A DNA stretch of 40,824 bases from IMG/VR virus record IMGVR_UViG_3300027578_000016, positions 1-40,824 of that record; one strand, given 5' to 3'. Made by a program: the position numbers and the translations under genes. Under the pieces are notes generated by a model. That model was not told the origin of the DNA. It worked only from the letters and a program-made list of their open reading frames with translations, and did no database searches. The number at the start of each line of letters is the position of its first letter. Within the stretch, counting starts at the first letter, position 1. The stretch comes from a virus. Below are positions 7,796 through 15,164 of the stretch, in pieces.

Positions 7796-7957
7796 CTATC
7801 CTCCTGTTGAGTAGAAGCCTGAACCATTGAACTTGACTGCTGGTGCTGACCATATACGCTGCATTCTTTCACCACAAGTTGAGCAGGCTGGGGGTATATT
7901 TTCATTTACTTCTATTACATCTGAACAACAAGTACATTTAAAATCAAAGAGTGGCAT
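7796..7957 (-). CDS. FmdB-type zinc-ribbon protein (53 aa)
   Basis: A short gene of 53 aa. It starts MPLFDFKCTCC, has a second knuckle CSTC (25-28) and ends SAPAVKFNGSGFYSTGG. This is the FmdB/CxxC_CxxC regulatory-protein layout: a MPxYxYxC start, paired cysteines, then SAPAVKFKGSGFYxTD. Predicted zinc ligands are C8, C10 or C11, C25 and C28. Its ATG overlaps the stop of the upstream gene (TAATG), and its 3' end contains the AGGAGG of the next gene. Family members are thought to be small regulators, but none has a settled biochemical role that I know of. Confidence 0.8.
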   Translation of the reverse strand: MPLFDFKCTCCSDVIEVNENIPPACSTCGERMQRIWSAPAVKFNGSGFYSTGG

Positions 7958-8205
7958 TAGTAATTGTCCTCGTTCTTTGGGTAAGGGAGTGTGACCATTG
8001 ACCCACAGTTAGTGCACTCTCCATCAAGGAAATAAAAGCATATCTCACCCTCGTCAAATGCAACAAGCGCATGAAATACATCCCCTCCACATATGCAAAC
8101 ATCTCCAATAGATTCTCCTCGCAAATCCATAGCGTGTGAGTAATCCGTTGGGTGTAATAACTCTCTGATTTCTTTAACATTATCACTCTCCTGATTCGTC
8201 ATCAT
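7957..8205 (-). CDS. Zinc-ribbon-like small protein
   Basis: An 82-aa protein with CICGG (C37, C39) and CTNC (C64, C67) around a hydrophobic core (LVAFDEGEICFYFLDGE). Four cysteines in CxC/CxxC pairs suggest zinc binding. The start may be either of two tandem ATG codons (8205 or 8202), both inside the end of the sigma-like gene, so translation is coupled. The function is unknown; a regulatory role fits its neighbours (sigma-like, FmdB, WhiB). Confidence 0.65.
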   Translation of the reverse strand: MMTNQESDNVKEIRELLHPTDYSHAMDLRGESIGDVCICGGDVFHALVAFDEGEICFYFLDGECTNCGSMVTLPYPKNEDNY

Positions 8206-8827
8206 CTGCCTCTACTAAAGTATCTTCTTCAATGTATGGCCTTTGCCCGCCGATGTTCCTAATCAAACTACTGATTGCCCGCTTTACTTTCATCCGTGCA
8301 CCATCTGCTGTGGTAGATAGTTCATCTGCTAAGTCACTCCACTCAACATTTTCTGCTGAGTATTTAATACGAAGCACATTTTGTTTTGCATCTGATAATC
8401 TGTAGTAAGCAGTGGCTATATCTGAACGCAGCACTAGCCAGTTATTAGTATCGTTGCTCTCACCTTTAGAAAATTTGTAGTTTAAATCTTTAATTGCTAC
8501 TGGAATCTCATATGATTCTGCAATGATGGATGGTAAGAAAGCCTCAATGACTGATGGGTTGTAGTAATACAAGTCAAGTATTTCATACCCAATCTTTCTA
8601 GCCTTTTCTTTTTCGCAGTACTTGATGGCTGCATTGCGTAGAGACCTGGCTATTAACTTATCTTTATCTTTCTGTTCTAACTCTGACCACTCTTTGTATT
8701 TTTGGGGATGAGAAACAAACCACAACCACAGTACTTGTTTTATATCTGACTGCTCAGTTATAGGGTACTTGCGGTGGTACTCAACAGCAAGGGCTGCTAC
8801 CATGGTTTCGTAGTCATCTAAATACAT
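8183..8827 (-). CDS. Sigma-factor-like protein (region 4 HTH)
   Basis: A 214-aa protein. Residues about 136-192 (ATAYYRLSDAKQNVLRIKY...WSDLADEL...ARMKVKRAISSLIR) match a sigma-70 region 4 helix-turn-helix: a 'YRLSDAKQNVL' lead, an S-x-x-DLA turn and a recognition helix. The N-terminal part (about 1-100) is helical with LWLWFVSHPQKYKEW and has no clear region 2 motif, so it may be a divergent sigma factor or an adaptor with only region 4. An acidic tail (EADDDESGE) closes it. As a late product of the early operon it is a good candidate activator of the rightward late promoter. Confidence 0.7.
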   Translation of the reverse strand: MYLDDYETMVAALAVEYHRKYPITEQSDIKQVLWLWFVSHPQKYKEWSELEQKDKDKLIARSLRNAAIKYCEKEKARKIGYEILDLYYYNPSVIEAFLPSIIAESYEIPVAIKDLNYKFSKGESNDTNNWLVLRSDIATAYYRLSDAKQNVLRIKYSAENVEWSDLADELSTTADGARMKVKRAISSLIRNIGGQRPYIEEDTLVEADDDESGE

Positions 8828-8831
8828 TAGA

Positions 8832-9116
8832 TTATTTCATGCCTTCCCACTGTCCTCTTTGCACCAATAGTCCGATTATTGCATAGTTTGCTAAGTCAAT
8901 GAGGGAATCCTGTATAGATTCGTAGTTGGGCGTGTCGTTTTTTTTATAGTAAAGATTCTCTAACCGTTCCATCTTGTCATGCATACGGACAAGCAAGCCA
9001 TTCATTGCCCCGCCTGGGGCATTGGATATATTTAACGGCCCATAGTCTGCATGTTTACGTATCATAATAACACGCAGTTCTTTTAGAATATCCTCAAAGT
9101 CATTCGGGTCTTTCAC
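8832..9116 (-). CDS. DUF1599 / nucleotide-modification-associated domain protein
   Basis: A 94-aa protein starting with GTG at 9116, placed by AAGGAG 10 nt upstream. KHADYGPLNI (21-30), LLVRMHDKMERL (41-52) and SLIDLANYAIIGLL (71-84) are the core of the DUF1599 (Nmad1) family, frequent in phages. That family has been linked by comparative genomics to modified-nucleotide pathways, but its activity is unproven. No thymidylate-synthase-like or glycosyltransferase gene is nearby. It overlaps the previous gene by 17 nt. Confidence 0.8.
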   Translation of the reverse strand: MKDPNDFEDILKELRVIMIRKHADYGPLNISNAPGGAMNGLLVRMHDKMERLENLYYKKNDTPNYESIQDSLIDLANYAIIGLLVQRGQWEGMK

Positions 9117-9414
9117 TGAGTATCTCCTTAGTTTCAGTGTCGAAGTTGTACATTGCTTCCGCTACTAATAGTTCTTCAATGGTCTCATTACCATTGCCTG
9201 TAACTGATGCCACTATAACTGTGGCTATCATGGTCAGCATTTTATGTGCCATTACTGGGTCTTTTGGAATCATATCTGCCACATCACCTAGTGCATTGAG
9301 TAAGTCAAGCCCTTGCCTATCTGATATAGGTAAACCTATAAGCCGTGGATGGTCTTTAATAAAATTCCATACATTATCTTCATTTGACATTGAGGCACTT
9401 GGCGATTCGTTCAT
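9100..9414 (-). CDS. Unknown early protein
   Basis: A 104-aa protein with helix-forming segments (LIGLPISDRQGLDLLNALGDVADMI; MAHKMLTMIATVIVASV) and an acidic, Thr-rich end. No motif recognised. The first ATG (9414) has AAGGAG 12 nt upstream, rather far. A second ATG at 9390 overlaps the stop of the TOPRIM gene and would give 96 aa. Its place between primase and DUF1599 genes suggests a replication or nucleotide role, without direct support. Confidence 0.6.
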   Translation of the reverse strand: MNESPSASMSNEDNVWNFIKDHPRLIGLPISDRQGLDLLNALGDVADMIPKDPVMAHKMLTMIATVIVASVTGNGNETIEELLVAEAMYNFDTETKEILSERPE

Positions 9415-10012
9415 TGATAAAGTCTACTCCTTCTTTATGCACGATACTGTTTACATCGTGGCCTTCTGGCATTTGAATTATATTTACATTGCCTAACTCT
9501 TTACCTATTTTCTTACCGAACTCTAACCCTGGGCCATCGCCATCTGCTAATACAATTACTGTATCAAAATCATCTAGGATTCTTGTATAGAATGGCTTCC
9601 AATTGTTTGCACCTGGAATACCTACGGCTGGATGTTTAGTCTTAACACTTAGGGTAATACAATCTATTTCACCTTCAGTAACACAGATGTAATTTGATGC
9701 TGTGAGTACTACTTGTGCATTGAACATGCTGGTCTTAGCACCTGGCATGCCCATATACTTTGGGTCTGCCCCATTCATTGACCTGAATCTGATATCTACC
9801 ACGCCTGAGGGCGTGATGTATGGGATGACTAACCTATCTGAGTACTGCTCATGACCTGGAAGAGCGTCCTTTACTACCCCCAAGTGGAAGTTCCGAGCCT
9901 CGTCTACCGAGAGATTGCGTGTTGCTAGGTACTCTTCTGCTAAGTGTATTTGGTTTGCGTACTGGTTCGCTGCCTGTAAGAGAAATTGCCTGTGCGAATT
10001 TGATAGCCTCAC
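9380..10012 (-). CDS. Primase TOPRIM subunit (second half of a split DnaG)
   Basis: A 210-aa protein starting with GTG at 10012. Residues 22-47 (HLAEEYLATRNLSVDEARNF...LG) form the usual linker ahead of a DnaG core. VTEGEIDC (111-118) gives the TOPRIM glutamate and VLADGDGPG (154-162) the DxD pair (D157, D159). GIPGANNWK lies between them. It lacks the zinc domain, which is encoded by the overlapping gene at 9849-10229 in the other frame. It has its own strong ribosome site (AAGAAGGAGG, 10021-10030), so it can be made separately. It synthesises RNA primers for phage replication, probably in complex with the zinc protein. Confidence 0.85.
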   Translation of the reverse strand: MRLSNSHRQFLLQAANQYANQIHLAEEYLATRNLSVDEARNFHLGVVKDALPGHEQYSDRLVIPYITPSGVVDIRFRSMNGADPKYMGMPGAKTSMFNAQVVLTASNYICVTEGEIDCITLSVKTKHPAVGIPGANNWKPFYTRILDDFDTVIVLADGDGPGLEFGKKIGKELGNVNIIQMPEGHDVNSIVHKEGVDFINERIAKCLNVK

Positions 10013-10229
10013 GATATGTGCCTCCTTCTTTTTCTATAATTAAATCGTATACATCTCCACTTACACCACAGCCATGGCATTTGAATCTACCTTCATCAAA
10101 GTTTATACCTGCTGATGCATGACCATCATCGTGGAATGGACATTTAATTTTGCGCCAACCGTTGCCCTCTGGTGGCACGGTTGCGCCGATGTATCTTAAG
10201 TAATCTGCAATATTATGTTTCTCGTCCAC
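9849..10229 (-). CDS. Primase zinc-binding subunit (first half of a split DnaG)
   Basis: A 126-aa protein. Residues 29-57 carry the DnaG CHC2 zinc site: C30-P-F-H33 and C51-H-G-C54, with GRFKCHGCGVSGDVYDLI. The domain ends near REAIKFAQAI (about 75-84). The remaining 40 residues are a basic Ser/Arg/Gly-rich tail encoded by the same DNA as the start of the TOPRIM protein (164-nt overlap, 9849-10012). The start is GTG at 10229, inside the end of the preceding nuclease gene. The domain normally reads template DNA for primase. Confidence 0.8.
   Translation of the reverse strand: MDEKHNIADYLRYIGATVPPEGNGWRKIKCPFHDDGHASAGINFDEGRFKCHGCGVSGDVYDLIIEKEGGTYREAIKFAQAISLTGSEPVRKPNTLSRRVPSNTQSLGRRGSELPLGGSKGRSSRS
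10021..10030 (-). promoter_or_regulatory. Internal ribosome-binding site for the TOPRIM subunit
   Basis: AAGAAGGAGG lies inside the coding sequence of the zinc-domain gene, 8 nt before the GTG at 10012. The TOPRIM frame is closed by TAG just upstream of this site, so no longer in-frame start exists. This supports real internal initiation rather than a simple sequencing frameshift. Confidence 0.7.
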
Positions 10230-10566
10230 GCATAGCCTGCTTAACTAAATCCAGCCATACTTTGGCTGGCATTGTGCAATACCATTCATCAACATTCTTA
10301 GTTCCTTTTTTCTTATGGAGGACAACACCTGTCCAACCTTGGTCGTTAATCATTTCTATTTCTAGTTCTTTAACCCAAGTGCTAAGGTCTAACTTAATAT
10401 GGTTCTTAACTTCTATAGTTACTCCATTGACTCCTGCTATGTCGCCTTTGTCTAGGTGACTGCCCGCAATTCTGCGTTCCGCATATGGAAAACCATTTTC
10501 TTTTAACCAATTAACTGCTGGGATTTCTCCGCCTTGTGTACCCTTGCGCTTGGCTGCACTACTCAT
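10213..10566 (-). CDS. PD-(D/E)XK nuclease, Holliday-junction-resolvase-like
   Basis: A 117-aa protein. KGDIAG (40-45) and TIEVKNH (50-56) give the D42...E52-x-K54 catalytic set spaced as in small resolvases and phage PD-(D/E)XK nucleases. The N-terminal KRKGTQGGEIPAVNWLKENG helix has the conserved Glu (E14). It starts on the stop of the helicase gene (TAATG) and overlaps the primase start. It likely resolves branched replication or recombination intermediates before packaging. Confidence 0.75.
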   Translation of the reverse strand: MSSAAKRKGTQGGEIPAVNWLKENGFPYAERRIAGSHLDKGDIAGVNGVTIEVKNHIKLDLSTWVKELEIEMINDQGWTGVVLHKKKGTKNVDEWYCTMPAKVWLDLVKQAMRGRET

Positions 10567-11381
10567 TAGTCTATTATTCCTTCTTGTTGGTATCTAACCG
10601 CTACATCTTCTAAGTACATAGACTCTGGATTAAACGAGAGAGTAACATAGTTACTACCTGTTTGGTCTGCTCGCCCATATCTATTCTTAACTGGGGCTAC
10701 ACATAGGTATGTGTCTTCGCCCTGTTTCATCTGTCCGATAGTTAGAACCATTGCTGGAATTTGATTGACCATACCTTGCACTGCACTGCGTGGCTGACAT
10801 GGATAACCATCAAAGCCTTCTTTGGTATGGTGTAGTACTAATACTGCTGCGTTGGTATCTCTGGCTAGGTATTTAAGTTCTTTCATAACTGCACGCATTG
10901 CGCCGAACTCATCATATCCATCCATTGCCACATCCATAAGATTGTCTACAACAATAAGCGTTGGACTCTTACCCCATACAGTTTCAAAGGCTGAGACTTC
11001 ATCATCTAAGTCTTTAAGTGTAGGGCTAGATTCAAACGACCAGAACAAATGATTGTTTAGTTGTAGTATCTCATGTGATTTTGTTGGATTGTTTTTAAGT
11101 AACAGTTCTGCTGCTGACTGGGGCATTTTGCCCGTCATTGCAATCAAACGCATAGCCATAGTATGTGCATTGGTATCTGCTGAAAAGTAAAGTGTAGGAT
11201 GTTTTGTTTTCACAGCAATAGCCAATGCAACTGATGACTTACCTGCACCTGGAGTGCCTGCAACTACAGTTACCTCTGCTCTACGCAGAATAATTCCTGC
11301 TCTTTCAAACGCCGCAAAGGCAGGCGGGAGTGGTTCTCCGCCTACCTCTGCTTTGTTTATAGAGCGTCTAAGTGTTTTCAC
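10566..11381 (-). CDS. RecA-fold ATPase, putative replicative helicase (DnaB/RepA-like)
   Basis: A 271-aa protein starting with GTG at 11381 (overlap GTGA with the previous gene). Walker A is AGTPGAGKSS (41-50) and Walker B is LIVVDN (142-147), with a paired-histidine sensor LVLHHTKEG (181-189). The fold resembles the hexameric helicase core found alone, without a DnaB N-terminal domain. It precedes the resolvase and split primase, so a helicase-primase replisome is the natural reading. No DNA polymerase gene accompanies it. Confidence 0.8.
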   Translation of the reverse strand: MKTLRRSINKAEVGGEPLPPAFAAFERAGIILRRAEVTVVAGTPGAGKSSVALAIAVKTKHPTLYFSADTNAHTMAMRLIAMTGKMPQSAAELLLKNNPTKSHEILQLNNHLFWSFESSPTLKDLDDEVSAFETVWGKSPTLIVVDNLMDVAMDGYDEFGAMRAVMKELKYLARDTNAAVLVLHHTKEGFDGYPCQPRSAVQGMVNQIPAMVLTIGQMKQGEDTYLCVAPVKNRYGRADQTGSNYVTLSFNPESMYLEDVAVRYQQEGIID

Positions 11382-11851
11382 TTAATCTGTTCTGGTACGA
11401 ATGTGTTCCATTCTGGTGATTGAATGACAACATATTGATTCTTACACTTGTCGAATGCACCCTTCGGTGCACCGCAGAAGTAACCCTTGTATGGCTTTCC
11501 GTCTTTACCCATACCTTGGATTGCTGTCATCTTTCCGTGTGCGCATGCACGACCACCAATGTTTGACACTGGTACTGATGCTGGCTGTGTATATTCTTGG
11601 GCAGGAACTGATGTTCCCCCTAGTGTGTCAATGATATTGCCACCTAGTGCTGCTGCTACTGACTGTGTTGACATTGCTGGTGCTGATGCACCACGCACTG
11701 CCGACTCCAGTTCCTGTGCTGCTGATGCGATTGCATGTACTGATAGTGCAACAACTTGGTCTAGTTCCTCGCCGCTTTCTGCTCGGACTGTTACCAAACT
11801 ACCTGCTGCTGTCTTAACTGTGATACTGATGGGTGCTTCTGTGCTAGGCAC
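11378..11851 (-). CDS. Zinc-finger-tailed early protein, possible DNA-binding replication factor
   Basis: The start is GTG at 11851: AAGGAG lies 6 nt upstream, whereas an upstream ATG at 11881 sits inside the Cas4-like gene without a site. The product is 157 aa. Residues about 1-60 form a beta segment (ISITVKTAAGSLVTVRAES) then a helix. A Ser/Ala/Pro-rich linker follows. A C-terminal metal-site candidate has C103, H105, C126 and C136, with GKDGKPYKGYFCGAPKG. The family recurs in actinophage replication modules; a role with the neighbouring nuclease is guessed from position. Confidence 0.65.
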   Translation of the reverse strand: MPSTEAPISITVKTAAGSLVTVRAESGEELDQVVALSVHAIASAAQELESAVRGASAPAMSTQSVAAALGGNIIDTLGGTSVPAQEYTQPASVPVSNIGGRACAHGKMTAIQGMGKDGKPYKGYFCGAPKGAFDKCKNQYVVIQSPEWNTFVPEQIK

Positions 11852-12626
11852 TATCTTCTCCTTGCTCAAATGGAGTAGCAAGACCCTTCTGGTCTCGCCA
11901 CTTTCTTACTTTCATTGCAAACTGTACACCTTTCCATCCTTCTTTGATGTCAACCCATACTAGTTTGCAAGTTCCTGTCCCTGCTGGGGCATGAATTATA
12001 ATTGCCTTGTCTTTGTTGATGTCGCCCCACTTACCACGGGTTCCCGTGTCAGGCATGTACGGGGACCCGTTTGCATAGATTGCTAACTGCATAGAAATAT
12101 TATTTGGGTGGTCAATACGACCTGTCTTTAAGTCTGCAATGAATCGTTCACCATTGTATTCAACAACTCTATCTGGTGTGCCTGCAATTTTATACTTGTC
12201 TAGCACTGTGAATTGCTCAATGTAAATTTTAGTTAAAATCTTTGTTGCTTGTTCGTAGGCTTTGATATCTCCCATCCATTGTTCTGGGAATACACCTAAC
12301 TCTAAACCTAAGTCTAGTTTTTCTGTTAGTGCATGGATTGCTGTGCCGATTGTTGCTGCTTTACTAGCACCTGCTACTTCCATTGCTTCTTCAATGTATG
12401 CGTTGACTAACTTGTTGTTATCTCCTGCTACACCAATGGCTAATAATATATCTGGCCTGCTTGTTAAACCTATTGCAGCCATACGCATTTTCCATGCTGT
12501 TAATGCAGAGGCATCATCTAAACTATTAGCAATGGTGGTTGCGCGAGTATAAGCAATTGCTTTGCCACCTTTGGGTGGAATAATTAATGGTCGTCCGTAT
12601 CTATCTCTTTCGATTTCTGTTGGCAT
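11844..12626 (-). CDS. Cas4/RecB-type exonuclease
   Basis: A 260-aa protein with the RecB-nuclease set in order: GTAIHAL with H98, AGTPDRVV with D152, IADLKTG with D165 and K167, and MQLAIYA (179-185). Such phage enzymes degrade DNA ends for recombination or break down host DNA. Unlike typical Cas4, no cluster of four cysteines for an iron-sulphur centre is visible. An AGGAGAG site precedes the ATG. It opens the replication block after a 130-nt gap. Confidence 0.82.
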   Translation of the reverse strand: MPTEIERDRYGRPLIIPPKGGKAIAYTRATTIANSLDDASALTAWKMRMAAIGLTSRPDILLAIGVAGDNNKLVNAYIEEAMEVAGASKAATIGTAIHALTEKLDLGLELGVFPEQWMGDIKAYEQATKILTKIYIEQFTVLDKYKIAGTPDRVVEYNGERFIADLKTGRIDHPNNISMQLAIYANGSPYMPDTGTRGKWGDINKDKAIIIHAPAGTGTCKLVWVDIKEGWKGVQFAMKVRKWRDQKGLATPFEQGEDSA

Positions 12627-12686
12627 TACTCTCCTAGTTAATTAGAGTCCCGTGTTCGCAGATGGCGGGACCACCCATCCCCAAGT

Positions 12687-12766
12687 CTAACACATGGTAG
12701 AAATGAACAAACATCCACATGTTAGATAGCGACTATCTGGTTCTTTAAGAGAGGCCCTACTCTCTT
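12687..12766. promoter_or_regulatory. Inverted repeats in the gap before the replication block
   Basis: The 130-nt gap 12627-12756 contains several symmetric elements. ctaaca + tgg (12687-12697) is mirrored by cca + tgttag (12715-12725), 9 of 11 positions pairing. GATAG-CGA-CTATC lies at 12725-12737. A 7-bp hairpin, aagagag/ctctctt (12747-12766), overlaps the stop of the gene at 12757. No T-run follows, so it is not a classic terminator. These may be operator or RNA-processing sites between two early sub-operons. Confidence 0.45.
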
Positions 12767-13197
12767 TCGATGTTGCTTACATTTACATCTTGGTCTTGAA
12801 TATCTAAGTCGTAGCCGCTGACTTCGATATTATCTCTAATGATATCTTCTGCTTCTTCTGCCGAGGTAGCCTTGATATCAGTTACTGTAACTGTAATCTC
12901 TACAGTTGCAGACCAAGTTGTGGTAAGCATGTCTGAACCAATTGATTCAAGCAATGCGTTAACCTCATCGCGTGTAACAGTTGTTTCATCTTCATCAACA
13001 GAACCATCAAATGCTTCTGTAAAGTAAGCATGTACTTCATTGCGTACCTTGACTAGTTTTCTGTATGATTCTTGTGCTTCAGTAGATACTGCATCTAGCC
13101 TGCGCTTAGTTGCAATGTCTGTCTTAATTAGTTCCTTCAATGATTCTTCAGTGAAGTTGTAGGTTGTGCCGTCTACTGTGATTGGATTTAGGTACAC
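12757..13197 (-). CDS. Unknown early protein
   Basis: A 146-aa acidic protein starting with GTG at 13197 (AAGGAG 4-5 nt before). The N-terminal half is helical with basic patches (TKRRLDAV, YRKLVKVRNEVH). The C-terminal half has a beta pattern (WSATVEITVTVTDIKATSAEEAEDIIRD), as in small ferredoxin-like folds. No motif recognised. It follows DUF932 and ends the upstream part of the early operon. Confidence 0.65.
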   Translation of the reverse strand: MYLNPITVDGTTYNFTEESLKELIKTDIATKRRLDAVSTEAQESYRKLVKVRNEVHAYFTEAFDGSVDEDETTVTRDEVNALLESIGSDMLTTTWSATVEITVTVTDIKATSAEEAEDIIRDNIEVSGYDLDIQDQDVNVSNIERE

Positions 13198-13205
13198 GAT
13201 TCTCC

Positions 13206-14159
13206 TTAGATTGAAAGTAGTTCTAGTGCTCGAAGTTTAATGCCATCATTGCGCCCTGCTAGGGTAGCAATACTAGCATCTTTCTGAGAGTGATGGTCAG
13301 CATACTCTACTACTGATTGCCATAAACCAAACTCTGTATTGCGAATGTTCTCTTGCGTAGGGCTATCTGTATAGATAGCAAATGCTTTCTGCCGTGCATT
13401 GAGGGCACGGGACTTAGCATTCTTCTCACCCTTGCTGAGTAGGTGTAAAGGTGATTGCTCAATTTTAGTAGGCAATGCCCATACTTTCTTGAAGTATGCG
13501 GTTGCTTTAGCAATGTCTGCATCACGCTGGATAAGATGGTTAGCCAGGTTGGTATACATATCAATGCTTGAATAGGTTAGGTCAAGTAAGTTTCGCATGT
13601 CAGATACTGATAGCACTGCGTTCTGTGTGTGACGCAGGGTATAAGTATGTGCTTTGTTCTTGGCTCTAAAGATACGATTGATTTGGTTGGAACACCACAA
13701 TCGTTCAATGATAGGGCGGATTACTACTGATGATGAGCCATCATGACTAGTCTTGGCTAGTAAGAAGGCTGAGTGTGGGTCACCTTTGATTTCCATTTCA
13801 CGGGGTAATGACATGAGCATCCATACTTTTGCTCCGTCATCGTACTCACCTGCTGCTGCATAGCGAGCCTGTCCTGAGTCAATCAATCCATCTAGTGAGC
13901 CAAAGACTTCAGAGTTCTGAAAGACTTTGTACTTGCTACCCACTACACCAATGACTGATTCATTTCCATCTTGTTTCTTTATGACTGCTTGTTTTTTAGG
14001 TACATGCAAGAAGTCTGAGGTGTGCATATCGGATAAGCCAACAGTCCAGTTAAGTCCTGCTTGTTCTGCTACTTGTGCTGCGCTTATTGCTTCAACTGCT
14101 ACGCCTGCTTTAATCCAGGCTGAGCGGTTTTTCTTTACTACTACATCTGCTGTAGTCAT
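13206..14159 (-). CDS. DUF932 phage/plasmid-like protein
   Basis: A 317-aa protein. VIGVVGSKYKVFQNSEVFG, ARYAAAGEYDDGAKVWMLMSLP, RPIIERLWCSNQINRIF and a C-terminal FGLWQSVVEYADHH are the landmarks of the DUF932 family. That family is common in phages and plasmids near recombination and replication genes. Some family members are thought to assist DNA processing, but the activity is not established. AAGGGA lies 4 nt before the ATG. Confidence 0.85.
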   Translation of the reverse strand: MTTADVVVKKNRSAWIKAGVAVEAISAAQVAEQAGLNWTVGLSDMHTSDFLHVPKKQAVIKKQDGNESVIGVVGSKYKVFQNSEVFGSLDGLIDSGQARYAAAGEYDDGAKVWMLMSLPREMEIKGDPHSAFLLAKTSHDGSSSVVIRPIIERLWCSNQINRIFRAKNKAHTYTLRHTQNAVLSVSDMRNLLDLTYSSIDMYTNLANHLIQRDADIAKATAYFKKVWALPTKIEQSPLHLLSKGEKNAKSRALNARQKAFAIYTDSPTQENIRNTEFGLWQSVVEYADHHSQKDASIATLAGRNDGIKLRALELLSI

Positions 14160-14171
14160 CTGTCCCTTTCT

Positions 14172-14648
14172 TTACCATGAAGCCTGATACTCGAAGGACC
14201 ATCCTTCAGGTACATCTTCAATGAGTTTACTTACTATCTTCACAGTCTTTTCAAGACCATGAAAATACCATTCGTCATACTCTGTGCTTCCGAAGAAGAA
14301 GCCAGAACCTGTTGGTAGTATTGTATCCGCTTTACTGTGGTCTGCCAACACTTCTTCACATAGAATCTTTAAGTCAATTAAAGAACTGCGTGGTACATAA
14401 ATAGTCTGACAGTTATCTTCTCCACCTGCTAGTTCTTCAATGAACCAGTTATGGATAGCATTAACCTTACGCCAGTATCCAACTTGAATAGATACTTGAG
14501 CAAAGGCTAGTTCTTCTGGGTCATAAGCCCATTCTGTTGCCCCCATAAGGGAGGTTAGTATTGTGTAGTCAGCGTTGAGTTTTTTCTCTGGCTGCCAGTC
14601 AATAGATGCTATGCCTTTACGGGCATAGAGATACATATCTAATCCCAT
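14172..14648 (-). CDS. Conserved phage protein (MGLDMYLYA family)
   Basis: A 158-aa protein that begins MGLDMYLYARKG and contains VGYWRKVNAIHNWFIEEL, then GSGFFFGSTEYDEWY. This is a well-spread phage and prophage family with invariant MGLDMYL and YWRK.NAIH motifs. The invariant His, Asn and Glu could form an active site, but no function is known to me. It starts one base after the upstream stop. Confidence 0.75.
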   Translation of the reverse strand: MGLDMYLYARKGIASIDWQPEKKLNADYTILTSLMGATEWAYDPEELAFAQVSIQVGYWRKVNAIHNWFIEELAGGEDNCQTIYVPRSSLIDLKILCEEVLADHSKADTILPTGSGFFFGSTEYDEWYFHGLEKTVKIVSKLIEDVPEGWSFEYQASW

Positions 14649-14649
14649 A

Positions 14650-15150
14650 TTAGATACCCATTCCTTCCTTAACTCTTGGGTGTAGTTCTTCAGTCATAGT
14701 TTTGAATGCACCTGATGGCCAACTTGTATTGAACACACGATTCAATAGCATTGCTAGTGAGTAACCAGGATTATGAACTAATGCAGTATTGACAAGTTCT
14801 TTAGCAGAATCTACATCTTCTAAAGAATATAGATTTGCAGCCAATACACTTGCAATAGGTGCAATGAACTTAGTAGGAACTGAGTCCATAAAGTATGCAA
14901 GGTATCCATTAACATCTTGAATCTTGCGCTCAGATGGTAGACCTAATACAAAGTCACGCAACTGAATATCCTTTTGCATTGCTGCTGCTACCTCTGCAAT
15001 ATGGTCATCATCTGGTGCTGTATCTGAATCAATCTGTGCATAGATAGCGTCAGTTAAACGCTTGCGTTGTGTTAGTAGTTGTTCTGCTTTGCCGTTCTCA
15101 TCTAAGAGAATGGTGTAGTAGTTTTCGATTTCTTCTAGTGTTACTGTCAT
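14650..15150 (-). CDS. DUF4192-like protein
   Basis: A 166-aa protein. The C-terminal two-thirds have RDFVLGLPSE, APIASVLAANLYSLEDVDSAKELVNTAL and NPGYSLAMLLNRVF...WP, which match the C-terminal part of DUF4192, an actinobacterial family also found in their phages. Full-length bacterial members are longer, so this is a short version. An AAGGAG site lies 6 nt upstream. The function is unknown; its presence supports an actinobacterial host. Confidence 0.7.
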   Translation of the reverse strand: MTVTLEEIENYYTILLDENGKAEQLLTQRKRLTDAIYAQIDSDTAPDDDHIAEVAAAMQKDIQLRDFVLGLPSERKIQDVNGYLAYFMDSVPTKFIAPIASVLAANLYSLEDVDSAKELVNTALVHNPGYSLAMLLNRVFNTSWPSGAFKTMTEELHPRVKEGMGI

Positions 15151-15164
15151 TTGTTTCTCCTTAG

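Noticed and set aside
9137-9496. Plus-strand frame of 119 codons opposite the early genes
   Set aside because: It lies opposite well-supported overlapping early genes, has no ribosome site, and its sequence resembles no protein family.
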